Below, piece after piece: positions 1 to 9,900 of a stretch of DNA of 64,000 nt. Made by a program: the position numbers and the translations under genes. The notes under the pieces are model-generated. The model made no database searches. It had not been told where the DNA came from and saw nothing but the letters and a program-made list of their open reading frames with translations. The DNA lies in assembly GCA_002713215.1 (NCBI GenBank), contig PAVO01000005.1, positions 124,001 to 188,000 on the forward strand. The letters run 5' to 3'. This DNA comes from Crocinitomicaceae bacterium (GTDB lineage: Bacteria > Bacteroidota > Bacteroidia > Flavobacteriales_G > Salibacteraceae). Positions within the stretch are counted from its first letter, which is position 1, and each line of letters starts with the position of its first letter.

Positions 1-813
1 GTAACCGGAAACGACTTTTTTGCTATCGGCGGGTACTATATTCAGGACAAAGCCGGGTTAAGTGAAACTTCGACTATGAATTCTGGATTGAACCTGAACT
101 TTGGTAAGTCATTCGATCCGGACGAGACTCACTTCTGGTCCATGGGAGCTAAGGTAACCTACAACCAAAAGAAAATGAATAACAATTCTAACTTGCATTG
201 GGGATCTCAATGGGACGTTATTGATGGAACTGGCTGGACAGGAACACCCGGAATGGTAGAGGGAGAGGTGTCCAAAACTTATGTTGGGTTTGGAGCGGGC
301 TTTAATCATTTTTTTACCAATCATGATAATATTAAAACCATGTTTGGCATTTCTATGAATAACATTAACCGCCCGGTGGTAAACTACTTAAATGATGAGT
401 ATAAATTGCGTGCCAGCGTTTTTGTACACGGTGAAGTAGAGGTACATAACCACGAAAGTCATGTTGCGGTTATTCCCAGGTTTGCTGCTTTGTTCCAGGG
501 ATCTCAACGTTATTTTATCGTTGGTTCTAGCCTTGATTTTTTGATCAAAGAAGCGGGTAAAATGACCGGAGTAGTTAAAGAAGCTACCTTGGAAATTGGT
601 GCGTTTTACCGTTGGAAGGATGCAATGGTTTTTGAAGCACAGTTTAACTGGGCCGGTATTGGCATAGGGGTTAGTTATGACCTACCGGTTTCTAAGGTTG
701 GAAAGGCGGTAAATTATGTTGGTGCAACCGAAGTTCTGCTCCACTACAAATTGGGCTATAAAACCGGCCTTAAATCGAAGCACGATAGCCATCGTTTCGA
801 TAGTATTCATTAA
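1..813 (+). CDS. PorP/SprF family type IX secretion outer-membrane protein (5'-truncated)
   Basis: The reading frame is open from base 1, so the gene begins before the window; about 270 residues are present. The repeated amphipathic strands, the N-terminal stretch with GGYYIQDKAG, and a Gly/aromatic-rich barrel pattern match the PorP/SprF family. These outer-membrane proteins accompany gliding or T9SS cargo in Bacteroidota, where they help export or anchor large adhesins, often one PorP/SprF per adhesin. The usual length is 300-340 aa, so only the first few tens of residues are missing. A hairpin follows the stop and the giant RHS gene starts 120 bp downstream. Whether the two cooperate is inference; the partner adhesin more often lies upstream, outside this window. 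Confidence 0.8.
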   Translation, partial: VTGNDFFAIGGYYIQDKAGLSETSTMNSGLNLNFGKSFDPDETHFWSMGAKVTYNQKKMNNNSNLHWGSQWDVIDGTGWTGTPGMVEGEVSKTYVGFGAGFNHFFTNHDNIKTMFGISMNNINRPVVNYLNDEYKLRASVFVHGEVEVHNHESHVAVIPRFAALFQGSQRYFIVGSSLDFLIKEAGKMTGVVKEATLEIGAFYRWKDAMVFEAQFNWAGIGIGVSYDLPVSKVGKAVNYVGATEVLLHYKLGYKTGLKSKHDSHRFDSIH

Positions 814-845
814 TAAGGTATACCTTTTTTATTTAAGGATTGATT

Positions 846-863
846 TTACGTGTAAACACGTAA
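846..863 (+). terminator. Hairpin after the PorP/SprF gene
   Basis: TTACGTG and CACGTAA form a perfect 7-bp stem around a 4-base loop, 33 bp after the stop codon. There is no long T run, so it may be a weak terminator or only a palindrome. Confidence 0.4.
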
Positions 864-932
864 TTTCTGCGTGTTTACCCTTACAAAAGAATGAATAGCG
901 AGAAATAGTTTTGGGAGATTAAATCTTCCATT

Positions 933-3900
933 ATGCGTTTCTCTTATTATCATTTAAAGTTTCTCTTACAATTTGTTTGTTTAACCTTTTATTGCCATTC
1001 GATTCAGGCACAAATCAGTGGATCGGTAGAAAACGGTACCACCCTTCCCAAGCAGGCCGAAAAATTTAACATTGCTACCGGAGCTCACCAGGGAAATGTA
1101 AACCTGTTTTCCGGGGTATATAATTCCAGTTACTCCTTGGGTACGGTTTCGGTACCTAACGGATTGATTTATACACTAAATAGTTCCTATTCTACTTCTT
1201 ATATAGGTGGAACGCATGGAGGAATTTTGGAAGGCATTCCCTATGGCGATGGTCGTTCGTTGAGTTTACCAACCTTGTCGGTTCAAAATGAATCTTATAT
1301 AGATAACCCCGACGACACGATGAATTCTTATTACAGCACCTGTAATGGAACCGGTACTCCGCCAGCCTTACGATTTACAACCAACGATGGAACTGTTTAC
1401 TGGCACGCCCCCTATGTGTCCATTCCCGGAGTATTAAGCGGGAGGGCCATATACAAGCATTACGACGATGAAAACCAGCGACACGTATTTGTATTGAATG
1501 CCTTTGAGCGTTATGCCGAAATTTATTTGAAAAGCAATAGATGGACAGTGAAGCTCGATAATGGAGTGGAGTATGCCTTTAACCTGGCCGTGGAAAGCTA
1601 CCGAAGGGCAAACCATCGTCGGAGTTTTGACTACAATGACCAGCGTATTGAAGATGGCCCGGATTCTTCTGCAACTGTAAAATCAATTTTAAAGGCTCAG
1701 ATTACGCCCAAAGCTGAATTCCTAAAATGGTATTGTACGGAGATAATTGATAAATCGAAACCAGCCGCGCCGCGCATTAAATTTGACTATGAAACCTTTG
1801 GTGAATTCAATTATTTTAAAGAGCTATCCCAAAACCATCAATCGGCATTCGATCAAATTTTACGTGAACATATCTATAACGTAACCAGCTACCTTTACGA
1901 TACCAATGGAAATGTAACAGCAACACTAAACAACATTGAGCCCAATGTTCAGGACTATACGGTATTTAAGGACGTGTTGCTTACACGGGTATCTGCTCAC
2001 ACCTTTTATGGAATAGAGGAGTGGCTCGACCTGGAATACGAAACTCAGGACGACCACATTACCAATTCCCTGGTTATGAAAATTGAAGATGCGGGTGTAC
2101 TGCGCCTGGATTCATTGTATAGTTACAAATCAGTTTTTTATCAGGGTGAGCACACCAATAGCTCTCAGGTTTATAATCCGGTAAAAGATGTAACCAGCAC
2201 AGTTAACTTTTCGGGTTGGAATCGGTTTATTCATGCAGCGCACCCTGATTATTCTTCAAGCTCAGGATACGTACCCATTAGTAGTATCAATCCATATATT
2301 CAAAACATTTCTACCCGAACCAACCGGTATTCTTATAAAACCCTGGGGGCAGCTAATTCGATCAGTATGGACCACGGTTTTCTTTCCGGAACCATAACCG
2401 CAACCAATATGCTGGAAACCCGGGTGCCGGGTGACAACTACGAAGTTCGTTTTGTAGTCAGTAAAGATGACGCTATGACCGGCGCTAATCAAGGTGGGTT
2501 TTTGAACCTCGACATAAGCATTGGGGGAGGCGTAGTTCCCCCAGGGAGTGTAAGCAATAGTGTTGGTTTTGATATTCCTGCCATTGATTTTGATCGCATT
2601 CAAAAAACGAAAATATTCTCCACTTTCGACCGTATGGTGAAGTGGAACGTTAGAGGCAACACCAGTTTAAATGCTACCAGCTCTGATGGCTTAATCGTAA
2701 CCTCCAACCATTTTACCATGCCCCTGTTTAACCCCAACGATAAACTGAATTTTCAGATTGGTCCGGCCAATTCCGATCATAATTTTATGGCACTTCCATC
2801 GGAAACAACTAAATCAGGTTCTAACACGTTGGCAGATGCCAAAAAAGCCTTTTTGCATGAACGGGCATCCTGGTCTACGGCACTCCCGGAACAATGCGAT
2901 TTTAAATCCATTCCCAACAATTTTGGAGTAGGGTTGCCCTGGTATCAAATGCATCATGTTTATGAAGAATTCAACACCGCTTCTCCGGATGATATGTATG
3001 AGTTTTGGTGGCATGATAACCCAAATAGCCTGACTTATTCGAATAAACCGACGTTGGCAGGTTCTAATACCGAACTAGAAGCCATAGAACTGATTCGCTA
3101 TGCCAAGAATCCCTACATGTTGCGCCATGTTAAGAAATATGTGGTTAGCGGAGTTCATGCGGTTAATGATAGCGGTATGGTGGGCGACCAGGCCCTGGTG
3201 CGCGATGTAGAACTGGATTATACCTCACAAAACATGAATATGAAGTTGTCTATCGACGACAACAGTGGAAACTTTAAAAAGACTTTCATTCTCTTAAAAT
3301 CGATTCGGGAGAATCCGGTTTATCCGGCAAATAATTCCTTACAATCGGGAATTACGACGGCAGACATTGAAGCGGCACCAACCACTCGCTTTGAGTATGG
3401 AACCGGTGTAAGCATTGGAGATACTACCACAGAGCATTGTACTGGTCCCCGTTGTTTTTTCCAATTCTACTTTGTTCCATTGAGCAAGGAAATCTCTCAT
3501 TTGGGTGGCGAAACCGAAATTGAATACCATGCGATCGATACCACCTTTTCAACCAAGAGCAGCTTGGTTTATTTAGGAACGGCACAAAAAGACCGACAGT
3601 ACACCATGCAGTTTAACTACCAGGTAAAAAAACTAAAAAAGCAAATTGGAGATACTACGCAGGCCGTATGGGAATATACCTACTCGGGGCTGGACACCAA
3701 ATATGGATTAAGAAGAATGGTACTCGATACCTTTTTTACCAACAACAACTACAAGGCCGATATGGGAGCAGGCTATACCATAGTAAGCGAGCCGGAGGTA
3801 AATGGAGTTAGAAACAGTACCAGGTATTATCACTATACCAATGAATATGAGGGGCTGCTGTTTGGAAAACTGTATAAAATTGAAAAGTACAACCCCCACG

Positions 3901-6900
3901 GAACACTCTTTGAAAAAACGGAGATAGAATACGATACGCTGTTGGCCTTTCGAAATGGGTTTTATAAAAAGGACCGGTACGGTAAGGTTTATTACTTCAT
4001 CCCAAAATTGGACACCGCAGGCAATCCGGTGGTTGTGAACGGCGATACGCTCATGGAACAACACTATACCTGGAACTACATGAACGATACTAACCTGGCA
4101 ATTGCTTACCATCCCTATTTTTGGAAATACCCCTACCTCGATCATCTCATTTCTCCACAAGCGGCCTTTTATCGCAACCAGGGGGCAGGGGATATAATTT
4201 CGGCCAGTGATGTTCGGTTGCAACCATTGCACTACACCGCTTACGCACCCAAGTACTACGAGGGACATTACGTAAAAGACGACGACCCGGCTTACTGGGA
4301 CAGTTGGTTTATTAAAAAAATTAAGGAAACTACTACCGAATACGATACCAATGCCTGTGTAATTGACGATTCGTATTACTATAACTCGAACATTGACGTA
4401 TCGGTCGATCCTATGGATGCCATTTTCCTGAACAACCTAAAGACTCTGGGAAGCGGCAACGCAGTGGAGAATGACCTCATCGACAACTCTCCGTTGAGCG
4501 ATACGGTACTGCTGGAAATATTGGATACTGCTTTTTTACTGGGCGATGCCCAGTTGATTACCGTGTTTGGAGAACAGGATAATGTAAAGGATACCATTAT
4601 TAAAAACCTGATTAATCGATTGCCTGAACTTGCCGAACAAACCCTGGTAGACATTATGCTGGGGCAGGAAAAAGATTATTCTCATGAGGTGCTGACCACC
4701 CTTATCGACCGTGAATCGCAAGATGCCTACGCTGCGGTGCGGGAGATTATGATCCACCAGGATTCGTTGTATGATTCCACAATTTTTCACCTGTTGGTTG
4801 ATACGTTAATACCCGATTCCGTATCCATGCTAATTCTTGCAAGTCGTTGGGAACTGAGCGATACGGTATACCAATGGTTAAATGATTCGGTACTCCGGTT
4901 TGGTGAACCGTTTTTAAAGAACCTGGTTTTGGCCAAACGCATATTTCCAGATGATGATGTACTTGCAATGCTGGCCCAAAACACCAACCTTTCCGATAAC
5001 GATATAGAGGACCTGTTTACTGCATGCCCTTACTCATATTCCAGCGCAGTACAAACACATTTAGATGGAAGAAGTCCGGCACTGCCATCAAGTGTTAGCT
5101 CTACCATTAGCTTGGCCCAAAGCAACATACCAAACTATTCTACTTACCTACTTAATGTAGGTATTACCGGCTCGGTAGCTCCATTCATTAACTTAACCAG
5201 TGGAAATGACCTTGAAAGTTTGTTTCAAACCTTAACCGACGCAAATACAGCGGATTTGGACCTGGAAACTGAATTTACCGCCGCTTCACCCCTGGAAGAC
5301 ACCTTGCTTCTGGAAATGATCGATTATGCCGGAAACTACGAAAATTCAACAATAATAACCATATTGAACGATCAACCGGGCCTATCCGACACGGTATGGA
5401 CCAAGGCTATAAATTCTTCAGAATTAACCAATGATGACCTGCTAGAACTGTTCAACAACAATATTGTAGGTTTTACCGATGACGTATTGGTGGAAATATT
5501 ATTGCTAAGTCCTGCGCTGGACAATACCGAACTTCAAAACCTATTGCTTAAGCAACCCAGCATTTCAGAATCGGTATTTGATGAAATTTATGATTCGGAG
5601 CTCGAAAACTCCAACATAGAACCGCTTCATTTTAAACAACGAAACTTTACCAGTGCCGGATTGAATGCCATGCTGGACGACTCCCGCGAGTTTTCCGAAT
5701 CGAACCTTACGGGTGTGCTGCTGGCACAACACAATTTTCCCGAGAAAGCGGTACTACTCAATCTTTTTGATCATACGCCTGCATTTTCCAACAGCATGAT
5801 TATTACCATTCTGTCCAATACCACGCGCGAGTTAAGCGCAGAGGTACTTTCCGAAGTAAATACCTATTTGCCCGGAAATTATTCTTCTTTGCTAGGGGTA
5901 AGCAATAAATTTAAACTCGTTGGAAAAGCATCCAAACTTAAATTGTATTGTAGCAATCCTAAACTTTCGCAGACCCTGAGTATAAGTACGGTTAAGGAAT
6001 TTGAGTACTACGATGCCAACTATAAGGGGCTTTCTACTTCGGAAGGCTATCGCCGATTGCTAAATGCCGATGTAACTCCTTTGCAATTGCTCTTTGAGCC
6101 CAGTTGGCAGCTTTACCGAACTACGGCCTATTCGCCTGAATTGCCCGGTGCCAAAACCGAGGAAGAATATTTTTATTACTACGACCTGCAACAGCGCTAC
6201 GAAAATTTGTACTGGAAATCGGGAATTACCGTAGACGACTCGCTACCGAATAACACAGGTGCTCAATTGACCGTGTCAAGTAAAATTTTGGGCAACGACA
6301 TTGATGGACTGGACAAATCGTTGGAATATGGTGTAAAAAACATAGCTTTTGAAAAACGCCTGACCACCCGGTACGCAAGCGACCAGGGAGCGCTGGCACG
6401 ATCTACCTACTACCTGCACGATACCGTTTGGACCCTGCTGTACGAACCGGAGGATTCGGTGATTCACTTTACCGGAGATACCTGCGTAACTGCATCGGGA
6501 GATAGTTTGGCAACCATTGGTTGCAAACGACTAATAGTTCGTTACTGGGGATCGCGCAGGGACATGGCCTGGAACATGATCGCCTTTTACAAACCCGGAA
6601 ACCCGGAATCTATTTTTTACGAATGTCCGTGCGATGCCAAGGATACCATGGTCAATCATTTGGGCTTTATCGCCGCGTGGGCCAATCCCTCGGCCTATAT
6701 GACCTGGTGCGATAGCGGCGTATTTGATACCCCGGACACCAATGGACCAGAACAGGTGCTTTTGGCAGAATATTCGAAGGGCAAGTATTTACAGTTGCGC
6801 AGTGTACAGCATCAGGCCGATACCATTTTAAAAGGTTCTTATGCTGATCTTGATATTACCAGTACTGCCTATTCGCGAATTTATTATCCCATTCTTGGTT

Positions 6901-9900
6901 TTAATGAAGATGGCGAAGAAGTATTTCCGTTTGATACGCTGGAAGTATTGCACGTAAACGATAGAAACGAATACGGGCAGGTAAAGCAGGAGCAAAATGC
7001 GGCCGGTTTACAAACCGATTATTTCTACCATAAAAAACTGGACATGTACTATATGGATACCAATTGCTATAAAAACAATTACAATGGTTTTTACAACGGC
7101 ATTTCGGGTTTACCCTACAAGGTAAAAGTGGGTAGCCTGGAAACCCTGTTTGAATACTACAACGACAAAAGCCTGAAAACCATAACCGGCCCCAATGGCA
7201 TGACCTTAACCCAGGATTTTGATATGTACGGACGACTGAACCTGACGAAGCGAAACAGTAACCTATTGAGCAAATACAACTACAATACCTGGGGAGGAGA
7301 TACATCGCAGGCATTTAGCACCAGGGCGGGTGAGAACTATAGCGACGTAATAACCTTGAACAAGATAGGTTCGAGCTATGGAGAGCAGAACCGAACCTTT
7401 TTGGACCCCATGGGAAGAATGTACCAAAATGTACAGGCGGTGACCTCCAATACCAGCAATTTTTATGGTGTAACGGCTCCCTATACCCACAGCGGAGAAG
7501 TGGTTTATGATGCCTTGGGCAGGGCCATAAAAACCTACCGCCCATTCGATTATTCGTGGTTTGGTGGACCTAAGATGAATGCAGCAGCAGGTGGCTCGGT
7601 AGACAAAACCAACCACCAGGCCTTTGCTTACGAAGACGGAGGTTTTCAGCGTTTGCTGCACGAAGCCAAATCCGGTGAGAACATCGATACCGGGCATACC
7701 GTAGACTACGAATACCAGTTGGTAAACTACCTTTGTATGTTCTGCGATTTGGATTTAACCACCGCCAACGGTAGCATTATGCTTCCTGATACGGGGTACA
7801 ACTACGTTTTCAGAAAAATAACGGTTACCGACGAAGACGGAAACCTCAGTACCGAATACCAAAATGCGTTGGGGCAAAAAATTGCCACCAAAGGCAAGAT
7901 AAACAACAACTGGGATGCAGTTACCCTTTTTGTATACGACGCTTACGGCAACCTAAACAAAACCATAAACCCCAATGGACAGCACAACGATTACTACTAC
8001 AACATACTGGGCTGGATGTACAAACAGGTAAGCCCAGACGGAGACGAAAAGAAAATGATGTACAACAACATGGGGCAGGTAGTTGCCGAAATGGACGAAG
8101 AAGATGTGTTGGGGTGGTACGATGGTACATCAAAATATTACAATACTATTCGGTTATACGAATATGATTTGCATGGCCGCTTAATAAGACAGAGTAGAAG
8201 AACTATCCCGCATTTATATGGAAGGGTAAATACCAGTTCGGAAATTAAATTTAATCCGCTGCTTTACAATAATTATAATATCACTAGTGGTGAGTACATA
8301 TATAAGTTTAGTAATGCAAGCACTTATCTTTGGAGGGCAGAAATAGATGCCTACTACGATACTGGTGTAAATCAAGGAGGAGGTGGCACCTGGACTACTG
8401 GTAAGCATAATATTTTTAACTATTACCTTTACGACCCCCAGCCCAACTATTTAGAAAAAACCTGGCATTACAATTCTACCACCTACAACCGCATTGGCCG
8501 TTTGTATAGAACCGAATCGTATGGTCATATCGAAGATTTTAATACGAACAACTCAAAACTGATTCATGCTACCGAATTTAAATACAATGCCGATGGGCAA
8601 ATCAGCGAATTGAACAAACACTTTTTGCCCAACGATACACTTGGTGGTAGAAAGGGCCTACACGTGCTTATTGAATACCCGGAGTACGACCTGAGGGGGA
8701 ACCCTTTAACGGTAAATGTAGATGTGAATAAGGACAGCATTCTGGACATACAATACCACTATACCTACGACCACTACGGAAGAATGGACCAGGTATACGG
8801 CAATTTTAGCAACAGCAAAGACCAGGGAAACCTGCTGGCCGAATATTTCTACGACAACCCCACCGGTATGGTAAAACAGGTGGTGTACAGCAAAAACTGC
8901 GAGTCGTTTACCCAGTCGGTGGGGTATACCGGTTTGCCGGTAGATACGATTGAGTATGCCTACGACGTTCGAAACCGGTTGACCGATATTACCAGCCATT
9001 TCTACGACGAAGCCCTCTACTACGATGGCAACAACCCTTCTAAAACAAGTGGCTCCATGGGCAGCAACAACTACAACGGCAACATAAATGGAGCAACCAA
9101 TACCTACCGCCTAACCAATGTCGGAAGTTTATTCGATGACCCAAGCAAGTACGGTTACACCTACGATGGCCTAAACCGATTGATAACCGCCGATGCCTTT
9201 TGTTCGCACTGGAACACCCTTGCCGCAGGCAAAGACGACGTGGTGGGTGACGTAAAATACAAATATGACCGGGTTGGCAATTTTGTATGGCTTAGGCGCG
9301 ATGTAGAGCAGGGTGGAAGCCACGTACAACACTGGTACGATTTTACCTACCAGGGCAACATAACCACCAACAAACTGCTTGGGGTAAGCGCTCATGCAGG
9401 CAACACCACAACGGCGGCAAGAACCTATAGCTACGATGCCATTGGTAACCAAATTACCGACAACAGCCGCTCCATTATCGGTACTACCTACGGCCGAAGC
9501 AATTTACCCTTCGAAACCACAGTAGATACCACCGAAATAGCCTATTTTTACGACGCTAACGATGCACGTGTGTTCAAACGAAGTAAAAACCAGGGGAATC
9601 CCGGAGTGGTAATTAACAAGGAACTCTACCTGCGCGATGCCGGTGGACGCGAACTGGGTGTGCTGGATGTAAATGCCGGCCAATGGACCTGGTATGTGTT
9701 TGGGCTCGATCGTTTTGCACGGCTTAAACCCAAGGCCGGCCAGCAACCCAAAACCTATACGGGCAATGGCGGTAGCACCGGAAGTGGGGTAGTGGACTGG
9801 CTCAGCTACAACAGTACCCTCGACAACTTTTTAATTTATACCTGGCAGGAAGGCGACCCCCTGCTTTTTGGACACGACGACAATAACTACCCCTTACAAA

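Noticed and set aside
7263-7697. Long antisense frames opposite the RHS gene (also 3708-4268 and 6901-7314)
   Set aside because: They lie inside the RHS coding sequence, show no domain or start context, and are expected shadows of a long gene with biased codons.
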